From positions 1 to 64,000 of the forward strand of contig CAJTUC010000007.1 of NCBI GenBank assembly GCA_910579395.1: a stretch of DNA of 64,000 nt. Reading direction: 5' to 3'. Shown here in pieces: positions 51,876 to 60,011 of this stretch. Source of the DNA: an uncultured Lachnospiraceae bacterium (GTDB lineage: Bacteria; Bacillota; Clostridia; Lachnospirales; Lachnospiraceae). The stretch's first letter is position 1; every line of letters starts with the position of its first letter. Under the pieces are notes generated by a model that did no database searches, was not told the DNA's origin, and saw only the letters and a list, made by a program, of their open reading frames with translations. Both the position numbers and the translations under genes were made by a program.

Positions 51876-52073
51876 TTTACAATTTCGTTCAAATTTGTTA
51901 TACTGATTAAAAGCATATTTTCTTACGAACATATCTGACATATCTGTCTTCTAAAAATATAAGTTTCAGAAAATCCATGCTTTCATTCCCAATGAACAGG
52001 TGCCTGTGGGCACAACATAAAGCAGGAAATTCTGAACATGTTCTCCTGTTATCGAATGGCCTGCTTTCCCTGT
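51876..52073 (+). promoter_or_regulatory. Promoter and structured leader of the Rpn gene
   Basis: TTTACA (51876-51881), 17 bases, TATACT (51899-51904) form a promoter that leaves a leader of about 195 bases. The leader can fold into GTGCC-tgtg-GGCAC (52000-52013) and a longer hairpin AAAGCAGG/CCTGCTTT (52019-52067) containing the palindrome GAACATGTTC. No known riboswitch is recognised. Confidence 0.55.
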
Positions 52074-52106
52074 GGAAACGGCTTATACGCAGGAGGTTAA
52101 CGTAAG

Positions 52107-53054
52107 ATGAAAGACGTGAATAAGGTAAAAACAAATACGGCAGACGCAGACAGCGCCGCCGTAAACCGTAACTACAAAGACACCGTTTTCCGGATGCTGT
52201 TCCGGGAAAACGAAAATCTGCTGAGCCTGTACAATGCGCTGAACGGGACGTTCTATACAGACATAGACAGTCTGGAAATCACCACATTGGAAAACGCGGT
52301 CTACATGAACTATAAGAACGATATTTCCTTTGTGCTCGATTCCGAGTTGATGATCTACGAGCATCAATCCACCGTCAATCCGAATATGCCGCTGCGGGAT
52401 TTGATCTATGTGTCCAAAGTATGGCAGGTCAGAATCAGAGAGCAGAACATATACGGCAGAGCTCCTGTCAGAATTCCGGCGCCAAAATTTATCGTTTTCT
52501 ATAACGGAACCGATTTCCAACCGGAAAAACAGACCTTAAAACTCTCAGAAATCTACGAAACAGAACAGGAAGAACCCGAATTGGAATTGACCGTTACGGT
52601 ATATAATATCAATCCCGGCTGTAATCAGGCGTTAATGGACAGCTGTCAGTTATTAAAGGAATACACCCAATATGTAAAACAGGTCAGGCGCTATATCAAG
52701 GAGATGCCCCTTTCGGAAGCCGTAGAAACTGCCGTAGATTACTGTATCCGAAACGGGATTCTAAGCGACTTTTTATTGAAGAACAGAGCGGAGGCGATAG
52801 AAATGTGCATTTTCGAATTTGATGAGGAAAAATTCCTGAAAAGTGAACGGGAATATGCTTTTCAACAGGGCCAGAACGCCGGAAGAGAACTGGGACGTCT
52901 TGACGGGAAAAAAGAGGGCATTCGACAGGGCGAAGCGCTCCTCACAAAGTTAATCCAGCTTCTGATCGATACGGGCAAAAGCGCAGAAATCCCCCGTATT
53001 ATCTCTGACTGCGAATATCGCGAACGGTTATATCAGGAAAATCGTCTGGTCTGA
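52107..53054 (+). CDS. Rpn family recombination-promoting nuclease/putative transposase
   Basis: The 315-residue protein resembles the Rpn/PD-(D/E)XK transposase-like family (DUF1703/transposase 31 relatives). NRNYKDTVFRMLFRENENLL at the N-terminus; the nuclease core IDSLEITTLENAVYMNYKND, ISFVLDSELMIYEHQSTVNP with Asp and Glu-x-Gln catalytic residues; and a helical C-terminus with the FQQGQNAGRELGRLDGKKEG type of linker repeat. Start ATG at 52107 with AGGAGG upstream. E. coli Rpn proteins cleave DNA and promote RecA-independent transfer. Usually many paralogues are scattered in one genome. Confidence 0.85.
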   Translation: MKDVNKVKTNTADADSAAVNRNYKDTVFRMLFRENENLLSLYNALNGTFYTDIDSLEITTLENAVYMNYKNDISFVLDSELMIYEHQSTVNPNMPLRDLIYVSKVWQVRIREQNIYGRAPVRIPAPKFIVFYNGTDFQPEKQTLKLSEIYETEQEEPELELTVTVYNINPGCNQALMDSCQLLKEYTQYVKQVRRYIKEMPLSEAVETAVDYCIRNGILSDFLLKNRAEAIEMCIFEFDEEKFLKSEREYAFQQGQNAGRELGRLDGKKEGIRQGEALLTKLIQLLIDTGKSAEIPRIISDCEYRERLYQENRLV

Positions 53055-53084
53055 GATAAATACGGGCGGTTTCTTTGTTCTTGG

Positions 53085-53585
53085 CTATTCCATCATGCCT
53101 GCACCCCCAGCCAGCTCCGTACGCACATACATCAAAGAAAATCCCAGCAGATTCTGTCCCTGCCACGCGTCCATATCATAACGCCTGTCATCTTTCATAG
53201 AAAGACCAATCCCCCAGATTTTATCCTGAACCGCACATTCCGCCAAAATGCTGTCTCCCGTATCGAGAAGCGCCTTTTTCAGTTCTTCGTTCTGGCTGAA
53301 TTTTCCAAACAGGCCTTTCGATACAATGAGCTGCCGCAGGCCGTTCCATATCCGGTCATCATAGCCTTTTACCATACGCCCCAATGCCTTGATTTTTCCT
53401 ACATCCGATGTTTCCAGAATCTGCCGCGCAATATCGTCATCGCCAAAAAGAACTGCCTTTTGATACATCATGTATTGCTCCATTGAAGAATAGCTGATAC
53501 CGTCCAGTTCAAATGCCGAAAGATACCAGTTCCCCAGATAACCGTTTGGCTCATCCGGATTATGAAAACAGATTATTTTCCTCAT
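53085..53585 (-). CDS. NADAR family N-glycosidase (YbiA-like)
   Basis: The 166-residue protein matches the NADAR/YbiA family: FHNPDEPNGYLGNWYLSAFE (N-terminal), SSMEQYMMYQKAVLFGDDDI with the conserved Glu, GRMVKGYDDRIWNGLRQLIV, and C-terminal VQDKIWGIGLSMKDDRRYDM, AWQGQNLLGFSLMYVR. Members hydrolyse N-glycosidic bonds of riboflavin-pathway intermediates or ADP-ribosyl-DNA; some counter DNA ADP-ribosylation toxins. No DarT-type toxin is adjacent, so a housekeeping damage-control role is more likely here. Start 53585, AGGA upstream. Confidence 0.9.
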   Translation of the reverse strand: MRKIICFHNPDEPNGYLGNWYLSAFELDGISYSSMEQYMMYQKAVLFGDDDIARQILETSDVGKIKALGRMVKGYDDRIWNGLRQLIVSKGLFGKFSQNEELKKALLDTGDSILAECAVQDKIWGIGLSMKDDRRYDMDAWQGQNLLGFSLMYVRTELAGGAGMME

Positions 53586-53635
53586 GTCTGTAACCCATTC
53601 CTTTCTTTCAATCTATGATTAGATCATTACAAAAT

Positions 53636-54316
53636 TCACTCCCCTATGCAACTTAATATTTCCCTAAAATTTTTAATATGATGATCGGCATACGCCATGA
53701 TGCGGCTTCTGCTTTCATCATCTTTCACTTCAAGCGCCTCTGAAAAAACCGTTTTCATGCCGGCCGATTTTGCTCCGTATAATTCGTCTGACCCGCCATC
53801 GCCGACAAATAAACAAATTTCAGGCGGCACCCCAAGACGCCGCATTGCGAGTTCATAAATATGGATGTCCGGTTTCAAAAGTCCCACATCACAGGAAAAG
53901 ACCGCTTCATCAAAAAAAGAAAATAATTTCGATTCTTTCCAATATCTGCAGTCAATCCGGTCGGCATTACTGATCAATCCAATCTGAATCCCTTTCTTTT
54001 TTAAAATTTCAAGAACACTCGTTATGTCATCAGAGACATTCTGCAGCGCTGCTCTCATCCTCTCCCTGCGCGCCTCCAAAACTTTTTGTCTTTGCGCGGC
54101 ACTTATTTCAAATGGTGTGATTGCAGCAATCTTATCGATAATCTCTATTTCGGAATCGACAGTTCCCAAAGCCCTCTCCCGATATAGGGAAGGCTCTTCC
54201 GCATAGCGTTCCCACTCTTCCCGTGATATGCCCAATAGGTCAAATTCGTTATTTATCTTTCCATACTCCGGTGTTATCAACGTAAAAAACAAATCAAAAC
54301 AGACAGCTTTTATCAT
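53636..54316 (-). CDS. HAD-superfamily hydrolase
   Basis: This is a 226-residue HAD phosphatase/dehalogenase-like protein. Motif I reads CFDLFFTLI, where the second Asp of DxD is replaced by Phe, as in dehalogenase-like members and some phosphatases. Motif II is IGLISNAD, motif III the Lys in VGLLKPDIHIY and motif IV LFVGDGGSDELYGAKSAGM. A small helical cap lies between motifs I and II. The loss of the acid/base Asp makes simple phosphatase activity doubtful. Start 54316 with AAGGAG. It is 19 bases after the AI-2E-type permease gene. Confidence 0.85.
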   Translation of the reverse strand: MIKAVCFDLFFTLITPEYGKINNEFDLLGISREEWERYAEEPSLYRERALGTVDSEIEIIDKIAAITPFEISAAQRQKVLEARRERMRAALQNVSDDITSVLEILKKKGIQIGLISNADRIDCRYWKESKLFSFFDEAVFSCDVGLLKPDIHIYELAMRRLGVPPEICLFVGDGGSDELYGAKSAGMKTVFSEALEVKDDESRSRIMAYADHHIKNFREILSCIGE

Positions 54317-54335
54317 GTGAAGGCTCCTTTATATA

Positions 54336-55484
54336 TCAAACATTTTTCCTCTTCTTCCCATTCCTCTCATTCACATCCTCGCGTAGCAGCGCATACACAG
54401 TCGATAAAATCGGAATGAAGATCAGCATCCCCACTACGCCCATCAGACTTCCGCCAATTGTCACCGCCGCAAGTACCCAGATGGACGGCAGACCCACCGA
54501 ATTCCCTACCACATGAGGATAAATCAGGTTTCCTTCTATCTGCTGCAGCACAATGAAAAGGACCAGGAACCAGATTGCCTTCACCGGATCATCTACCATG
54601 ATGAGGAATGCTCCCACAAAACAGCCTATGAAAGCCCCGACAATCGGTATTAATGCCGTAAATGCGATCAACACGCCAACCATGACAGCATAAGGGAATC
54701 CGAAAAGCGCCATAGTAATGACAAACATCGTCCCCAGAATCACCGCCTCCATACACTGCCCCGTGATAAAGCTGCTGAAATTTCTGCCCGCCAGAGAAGT
54801 CACTTCCAACACTTTATCATACACCTTCTGCGGAAAATAGGCATGGAGTATCCGCCTGAACTGACTGCCCAGCTTTTCCTTCTGTGACAGTATGTAGAAG
54901 GAAAATACGAGCGCTACAAAAAGATTGACAACGCCGCCGATAATGGTAGATGCCACCGTTACCGTAGAACTCACCACACTTCCCAACCCGTTCTGCAGGA
55001 AATCGATTACCGTATCGACTATAGAATCCCAATTCGTCTCCGCCGGGTCAAATTCTTCTAACAGGGCTATCAGCTGCGGCTGGGAAGCAAACAGCTCTTC
55101 CAGCCAGATTTGCACATCCGCAAGAAACTTCGGTATTTTATTTCCAAGCTCTATCATCGTTTTAGTCACCTGCGGCACTACCGTGACCGTAACGAATACA
55201 ATGACCAATACGACCGCTGCAAACGCCAAAAAAATACTTGCCGGACGCTTCACTTTCTCCACTTTCGGATTTTTCGCCTTTGAAAACAGGCTTTTTTCTA
55301 TCGCCTTCATGGGAATATTCAGTACGAAAGCGATTGCCGCACCATAAATGAATGGCCGCACAATACTCAACAGGAAAAAAATTCCTTCCAACAAAACATC
55401 CAGTTTTACTACCGCAAGACATACCACCGCCGTAAACAGAATCAATCCTCTGATTTTTTTCATGTTCCCTTTGTTTAAATCCAT
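54336..55484 (-). CDS. AI-2E family transporter-like membrane protein
   Basis: The 382-residue polytopic protein of the AI-2E exporter/PerM-YdiK-YtvI family has about eight predicted helices. It begins IRGLILFTAVVCLAVVKLDV, has the cytosolic/extracellular amphipathic segment (IPKFLADVQIWLEELFASQP) and the conserved MVGVLIAFTALIPIVGAFIG and QQIEGNLIYPHVVGNSVGLP. Proteins of this family have been linked to AI-2 export or Na+/H+ transport; the substrate here is unknown. Start 55484 with AAAAGGAG. Confidence 0.9.
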   Translation of the reverse strand: MDLNKGNMKKIRGLILFTAVVCLAVVKLDVLLEGIFFLLSIVRPFIYGAAIAFVLNIPMKAIEKSLFSKAKNPKVEKVKRPASIFLAFAAVVLVIVFVTVTVVPQVTKTMIELGNKIPKFLADVQIWLEELFASQPQLIALLEEFDPAETNWDSIVDTVIDFLQNGLGSVVSSTVTVASTIIGGVVNLFVALVFSFYILSQKEKLGSQFRRILHAYFPQKVYDKVLEVTSLAGRNFSSFITGQCMEAVILGTMFVITMALFGFPYAVMVGVLIAFTALIPIVGAFIGCFVGAFLIMVDDPVKAIWFLVLFIVLQQIEGNLIYPHVVGNSVGLPSIWVLAAVTIGGSLMGVVGMLIFIPILSTVYALLREDVNERNGKKRKNV

Positions 55485-55790
55485 AAATTTCTCCTTTTAA
55501 CTGCTGCCGGAACGCTCCGCAAAAATGTTCCCATAAAACCTTCCGACAAAATGATTGCCACATATTACCACCGCACTAATAGTATACACGAAAACAGCCT
55601 ATATCATAGTTAAATTTTTGTTAAATAATGTTAAATAATGTATTTTGCATGACCAGCCCTTCTTTCACGATACAGTTCATGATAAAATATTCCTGATTCC
55701 TGTCAATGATACAGGACAAAATCCGGCAGACAAAGTCGGAACAGCCTTTCCAGCTTGTCGTATACTGGATTTCAGCAGGGAGGTGTTCAC
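55485..55790. other. Divergent intergenic region, AT-rich
   Basis: The gap between the AI-2E-type gene and the AraC-type gene contains a short direct repeat GTTAAATAAT (twice, about 55619-55638), but no convincing -35/-10 pair for either gene and no hairpin of note. Confidence 0.4.
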
Positions 55791-56648
55791 ATGGAATGGA
55801 CGGAAGCGATCAGCAGGGCAATCGAATACATCGAAGAACATATTACGGAAAATATTACCGCAGAGGACATTGCAGAGCAGGTGCATATCTCCTCCTTTTA
55901 TTTCCAAAAGGGATTCAGCCTGCTCTGCGGCTGTACGATCGGCGAATATATCCGCAACCGCAGACTGACTCTCGCCGCGGGAGAGCTTGCTGCAGAAAAT
56001 GTCAGAGTCATCGATGTCGCAGTCAAATATTGCTATGATTCTCCGGACAGCTTTACGAAAGCATTTTACAGATTTCATGGTGCTACGCCTTCTATGGTGC
56101 AGAAGAATCATTTGATGATGAAATCATTCGCACCGCTGAAAATCAAATTAACATTGGAAGGTGGTTATAAGATGGATTACAAATTAATGAAAAAAGAAAG
56201 CTTCACCGTTATGGGCACAATGCAGAAATTCTCGTATGAAGAAGCAAACACGGCAATTCCCGCCTTTTGGAGAGAACACTCTGAAAAAGGCCGCCATCAG
56301 TATGTAAACGGCATGTTCGGCATCAATATCGACGAATCAATGGGATTTGATGAATTTAAATACCTGATCGCCGATTTGTACAATCCCGCGCGCAATGTAC
56401 CGGAAGGCTTCACGACTGTCACAATCCCCGCACTCACCTGGGCAGTTTTCCCTTGCAGAGGCGCTCTTCCGAACTCTATGGCCGGCATAAATACCAAAAT
56501 TTTCTCGGAATGGCTTCCGGCGCTTAAAGAATACGAATTTGCAGCCGGCTACTGCATTGAAATGTATAGCAACCCGCAGGAATATGCAAACGGCGTAAAC
56601 GATGAAAACTACTATGCGGAAATCTGGATTCCCGTAAAAAAGAAATAA
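55791..56648 (+). CDS. AraC-type regulator with GyrI-like ligand-binding domain
   Basis: The ATG at 55791 (MEWTEAISRAIEYIEEHITE) has GGGAGG upstream and gives 285 residues. The N-terminal AraC DNA-binding domain has two helix-turn-helix motifs (NITAEDIAEQVHISSFYFQK; VIDVAVKYCYDSPDSFTKAF). The C-terminal 160 residues form a GyrI-like/effector-binding domain (YKLMKKESFTVMGTMQKFSY; TIPALTWAVFPCRG; YYAEIWIPVKKK), as in Rob/SbmC-type regulators. It probably senses amphipathic drugs or metabolites. It is divergent from the AI-2E-type permease gene, a possible target. Confidence 0.9.
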   Translation: MEWTEAISRAIEYIEEHITENITAEDIAEQVHISSFYFQKGFSLLCGCTIGEYIRNRRLTLAAGELAAENVRVIDVAVKYCYDSPDSFTKAFYRFHGATPSMVQKNHLMMKSFAPLKIKLTLEGGYKMDYKLMKKESFTVMGTMQKFSYEEANTAIPAFWREHSEKGRHQYVNGMFGINIDESMGFDEFKYLIADLYNPARNVPEGFTTVTIPALTWAVFPCRGALPNSMAGINTKIFSEWLPALKEYEFAAGYCIEMYSNPQEYANGVNDENYYAEIWIPVKKK

Positions 56649-56689
56649 CCAAAAAGAATAACAACCGGAAAAAGAACTGAAAAAGAATA

Positions 56690-56730
56690 TAGAGCGCTCC
56701 AAAAAACGGAACGCTCTATATTTCTTTTAT
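56690..56730. terminator. Bidirectional terminator between the AraC-type and secreted GH53 genes
   Basis: ATAGAGCGCTCC and GGAACGCTCTAT pair (one bulge or mismatch) around a six-A loop and are followed by ATTTCTTTT on the plus strand and A/T-rich sequence on the minus strand. Confidence 0.7.
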
Positions 56731-56772
56731 GATGCCATTTATTTTGTCTTTTCTTTTATTTTACCGTTTCCT

Positions 56773-58989
56773 CTATTTCACCTGATACAGATAAAAGTCA
56801 TCCAGTGTCCCCCAGCCCTTGGCCGCACAGCTGATGGACGCACCGACGGTCAACGTACCGTCCTCACCTACCGTAATATCCGAGATTACAGGCTCCTGCC
56901 AGTTGCACCAGCCCGTCACGCCGGTATCCTCCGTCAGCCGCTCTTTTCCGTTATCCGCATAGATATACATTTCCGCGTTGTCACCGGCATCGCCGCCCTG
57001 CAGATAAAGCCCGAACTCATAAGTTCCCGGCATAAGTCCCGTAATGGTCTGCTCGACCGTAAAGGAAACCTCATCGGTCGAATAATAATGCAGAGACATA
57101 ACACCGCTGTACGCATCCGATTCTTTATTCTGAAAATCCGTCATGCCGCTGCCGCCTGCCGTTATGACCCACATAGAAGTATCTTCTTCCTCAAAACTGC
57201 TGTTCGCGACCATGTTCAGCCTGTTCACGGATACTTTCGCAGTGACCTTTTCGTTTTCCAGAAATTCGATCACAGACGCAGAAGGCGCAACGTCTTCCTT
57301 AAAATCCGCCTCTGTCATGAACACACCGTCCACTTCATACGTTCCGCTCGCGGAAGTATCGATTGCCGCTGTCTGCGCTGCATCCCACAGAACCGGAATA
57401 TCCACAATACTCCTGTCATTATAAACGACGCTCACCGTCTCCGGCATAACGAGCTCCGCGTCTAACGGCACATTAATCTCCACCGGCAGAATGCTCTCCA
57501 CCGTCTGCTCCACAATCGTACCGCAATACAGATATCTGAACACCTTCAAAGATTCCAGCGGATGTCCTTCATAATCGAAAAGCGCCTGATTATCCCAGGA
57601 ACTGCCGCCATAATATACGCCCGCATCTTTCGGGTCATAAGCTGCGGCATAACTGGAAGCCCAGCCGGAGCCGTTCTTTTCCCAGGATTCCCGGTTCGCT
57701 GAAAGCACCGCCGCCGCATCCGCCGCATCTTCTTCATAAACACCTACCGGAATCCATGCAGGCTCCCAATAGAAAACGCCCAGCCCGGCGTCTCCCACAT
57801 CGGCCACAGCCGCGCAGACATCCCGGATTTCATTCGTCTGACCCTGCTCACTCGCCGCATACTCCGGTATCAAAGAACCCTCGTCAATACTGTTCGCAGA
57901 GCCGTCTCCATCCCCTGTCGTATAAGGATAGGAAGTTTCCGCTACCATGACTTTTTTCCCATATGTTTCTGCAAGTTCCTGCAGAACATCTGTCAGATTT
58001 TCCAGACTCCCATGCCAGAAAGGATAATAGGATACGGCAAAAATATCATAGTCGATTTCCTTTTCCAACAACTTCTGCGCATTGCCAATCGTACCGCTTT
58101 TGTCCGAAACATCCGTAAAATGAACTGCAATCTGAATGTCCTGTCCTGTTTCCTGCGCAATTTCTCTGACCGCCTTAGAACCAGCCTGCATCAGCTGCCG
58201 CCGTTTCGTCCAGTCGGTCTCGCCGGACATCCCGTTATTGATCTCGTTTCCAATCTGCACCATACCGACTACGGCGCCCGCATCAATGATTTCGGAAAGA
58301 CTTTCCTTCGTGAACTGATAAAGCGCTTCCGATTTATCTTCGATTGCCATGCCTTCCCATGCTTTCGGGCACTGCTGCTTATTCGGATCCGCCCAAAAAT
58401 CGGAATAATGATAATCCACGCAGAGCTTCATCCCGTACTTCGCCGCCCGTGCGCCGATTTCTGCAGCCGCAGCCGTATCGTTATTTCCGCCGCCATAGCC
58501 GTTGCCGTTTTCATCAAAAGGGTCATTCCAGACGCGCACACGGATATAATTCACGCCGTGTTGCGCCAATGTCTGAAAAAGGTCCTGTTCCTCTCCTGCT
58601 TCATTATAATAAACGACACCGCTCTTTTCCTCCACAAGCACACTGGAAATATCCACGCCCCGGATAAAATCTTCCGACAGACCCGCGATCGGTTCCACAT
58701 AAATGCCTGCTTCCTCCGCTTCTGCGGGCAGTTCATAAAGAACCGCATCCACAGGCCATTCCGCCTTCGGCGCCGGGCCTTCTGCTTCTGTATTCTGTAC
58801 TCCTTCCGGCTTTTCTGCATTCTCCGAGGCTGCCGCTTCCCCCGCATTTTCTGCGGGTGGAGCCGGGCTTTCCACACTTTCTGCAGGAGACGCCGCCTCC
58901 TGCCCTGCCGCATTTCCACAGCCCGAAAGCCCAAGCAGCGCACATATGGCCACCGCCGCAATACACTGATTTTTCCATTGTCTTCCCAT
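56773..58989 (-). CDS. Secreted endo-beta-1,4-galactanase lipoprotein (GH53) with C-terminal binding module
   Basis: From the ATG at 58989 (GGGAGG upstream) the protein has 738 residues. A signal peptide with lipobox LSGC (Cys24), an Ala/Glu/Pro-rich tether (25-85), then the GH53 barrel: DFIRGVDISSVLVEEKSGVV, VRVWNDPFDENGNGYGGG, VDYHYSDFWADPNKQQ, acid/base Glu in VQIGNEINNG and nucleophile Glu in VMVAETSYPY. An Ig-like linker (TVSVVYNDRSIVDIPVLWDA) and a C-terminal jelly-roll domain (NMVANSSFEEEDTSMWVITA ... TLDDFYLYQVK), resembling CBM61-type galactan binders, follow. It would cut galactan at the surface. Its 5' UTR starts with the 171-base palindrome. Confidence 0.92.
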   Translation of the reverse strand: MGRQWKNQCIAAVAICALLGLSGCGNAAGQEAASPAESVESPAPPAENAGEAAASENAEKPEGVQNTEAEGPAPKAEWPVDAVLYELPAEAEEAGIYVEPIAGLSEDFIRGVDISSVLVEEKSGVVYYNEAGEEQDLFQTLAQHGVNYIRVRVWNDPFDENGNGYGGGNNDTAAAAEIGARAAKYGMKLCVDYHYSDFWADPNKQQCPKAWEGMAIEDKSEALYQFTKESLSEIIDAGAVVGMVQIGNEINNGMSGETDWTKRRQLMQAGSKAVREIAQETGQDIQIAVHFTDVSDKSGTIGNAQKLLEKEIDYDIFAVSYYPFWHGSLENLTDVLQELAETYGKKVMVAETSYPYTTGDGDGSANSIDEGSLIPEYAASEQGQTNEIRDVCAAVADVGDAGLGVFYWEPAWIPVGVYEEDAADAAAVLSANRESWEKNGSGWASSYAAAYDPKDAGVYYGGSSWDNQALFDYEGHPLESLKVFRYLYCGTIVEQTVESILPVEINVPLDAELVMPETVSVVYNDRSIVDIPVLWDAAQTAAIDTSASGTYEVDGVFMTEADFKEDVAPSASVIEFLENEKVTAKVSVNRLNMVANSSFEEEDTSMWVITAGGSGMTDFQNKESDAYSGVMSLHYYSTDEVSFTVEQTITGLMPGTYEFGLYLQGGDAGDNAEMYIYADNGKERLTEDTGVTGWCNWQEPVISDITVGEDGTLTVGASISCAAKGWGTLDDFYLYQVK

Positions 58990-59012
58990 GACAATTCCTC
59001 CCACTATCCATT

Positions 59013-59183
59013 ATTACAGTTCAGCGGGTATCCTGCCGGAGCAGCGTTCTCTTTGGAGGCCCTTGAGAGATGTCAGCGCTTAGCGAGGTTCTTTCGAGCT
59101 TAGCGCCTGTTACATCTCTCGCGGAGCGAAAGCGTGCCTCCAAAGAGAACGCTGCTCCGGCAGGATACCCGCTGAACTGTAAT
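59013..59183. repeat. Long palindromic element with family core, copy 1
   Basis: Arms 59013-59060 and 59136-59183 are 48 bases each and perfectly complementary. The 75-base centre contains a second perfect stem GAGAGATGT/ACATCTCTC (59065-59073 with 59112-59120) and partially paired GCGCTTAGC repeats. It begins CCTTGAGAG and ends TCTCGCGGAGCGAAAGCGT, as in copy 2. It lies between the GH53 ribosome binding site and a minus-strand TATAAT (about 59185-59195). Confidence 0.93.
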
Positions 59184-59218
59184 TTATTATACTACATTCC
59201 GCTCTCTAAAAAAAGGGC

Positions 59219-59248
59219 TTGCGAAAGCATAGCCATCTATGCTATAAT
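59219..59248 (+). promoter_or_regulatory. tRNA-Trp promoter
   Basis: TTGCGA (59219-59224), 18 bases, TATAAT (59243-59248), about 42 bases before the mature tRNA start. Confidence 0.8.
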
Positions 59249-59290
59249 ACAATTCGGTGATTACAAAAAGAGTTTTTTCATCTTACAGAT

Positions 59291-59361
59291 AGGGGCATAG
59301 TTCAAAGGTAGAACAGTGGTCTCCAAAACCATCGATGTGGGTTCGATTCCTACTGCCCCTG
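59291..59361 (+). tRNA. tRNA-Trp (anticodon CCA)
   Basis: A 71-nucleotide cloverleaf. Acceptor AGGGGCA/TGCCCCT is a full 7-base pair stem, the D arm is GTTCAAAGGTAGAAC, the anticodon arm GTGGT-CTCCAAA-ACCAT has anticodon CCA, and the T arm is GTGGG-TTCGATT-CCTAC. The discriminator is G, as expected for tRNA-Trp, and the CCA tail is not encoded. A hairpin AATCCCTGAA/TTCAGGGATT (59366-59410) follows and probably terminates the transcript. Confidence 0.96.
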
Positions 59362-59365
59362 TAGT

Positions 59366-59413
59366 AAATCCCTGAAGATAACGTATTGATACGCTGTTTT
59401 CAGGGATTTCCAG
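59366..59413 (+). terminator. Hairpin after tRNA-Trp
   Basis: AATCCCTGAA pairs with TTCAGGGATT around a loop that has its own AACGTATTGATACGCTGTT mini-hairpin. The T tail is short (TTTCC), so termination may be inefficient and could allow reading into the lipoprotein gene at 59456. Confidence 0.6.
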
Positions 59414-59455
59414 CATTTTCCTATAATATACCAAGCAAAAAGGAATGGTTTATCC

Positions 59456-59971
59456 ATGAATACCCACAAGTCAGTTTTTGTACTGCCTCTTATAATGCTT
59501 TTCCTCACTGCCTGCGGAAAAGATACGCAGCTTTTAACGGCAGCGGATTATGAATTAAATCAGGAAAACAATACGACCAGCAAAGGCATCGGCATCGGTG
59601 ATACCCCGGAAACCTTTCTGGACGCTTACGGTGATTATGATATTGAGACTTCCATAGAATATGGCCCCTATCAGGCATTACATACCGATGAGATTCCTTT
59701 TACGGATTCCATTCGAACAATCCTGCCAACATTTTTTATTGATGGAGCCCCTGTCACAATCGAACAGATCTGTACGGAAAATGAAATTGAACGGGCCGAC
59801 TTGTTATCTCTTCTCAGCTCGGAAGAATATCTACAGAACCATACCGTCATCTATAACTATATGATTTTCACATGGGAAGACGGCTTCATCACCGATATCC
59901 ACTCGGAATTCATGGACTATAACGAAGACGCATCCTACTACGAAGATTTGGAAGCCGAACCATCAAAATGA
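59456..59971 (+). CDS. Small lipoprotein of unknown function
   Basis: The 171-residue protein has a signal peptide MNTHKSVFVLPLIMLFLTAC with Cys20 lipidation, followed by a mostly acidic domain: GIGIGDTPETFLDAYGDYDI, TIEQICTENEIERADLLSLL, YNYMIFTWEDGFITDIHSEF. The segment IGDTPETFLDAYGD resembles short repeats of lipoproteins with BLIP/SmpA-like folds, but that is tentative. TATAAT at about 59433 and AAGGA upstream of the ATG support independent expression. A bidirectional terminator follows. Confidence 0.8.
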   Translation: MNTHKSVFVLPLIMLFLTACGKDTQLLTAADYELNQENNTTSKGIGIGDTPETFLDAYGDYDIETSIEYGPYQALHTDEIPFTDSIRTILPTFFIDGAPVTIEQICTENEIERADLLSLLSSEEYLQNHTVIYNYMIFTWEDGFITDIHSEFMDYNEDASYYEDLEAEPSK

Positions 59972-59975
59972 TGAA

Positions 59976-60006
59976 AAGCGCAGACATCAAAGTCTGCGCT
60001 TTTTAT
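59976..60006. terminator. Bidirectional terminator between convergent genes
   Basis: AAAGCGCAGAC-atcaaa-GTCTGCGCTTTTTAT forms an 11-base stem with A/T tails on both sides, serving the lipoprotein gene (plus) and the ABC exporter gene (minus). Confidence 0.88.
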
Positions 60007-60011
60007 AATCC

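Noticed and set aside
58012..59103. 363-residue plus-strand ORF opposite the secreted GH53
   Set aside because: Antisense shadow; Arg/His/Ile-rich and runs into the palindrome.
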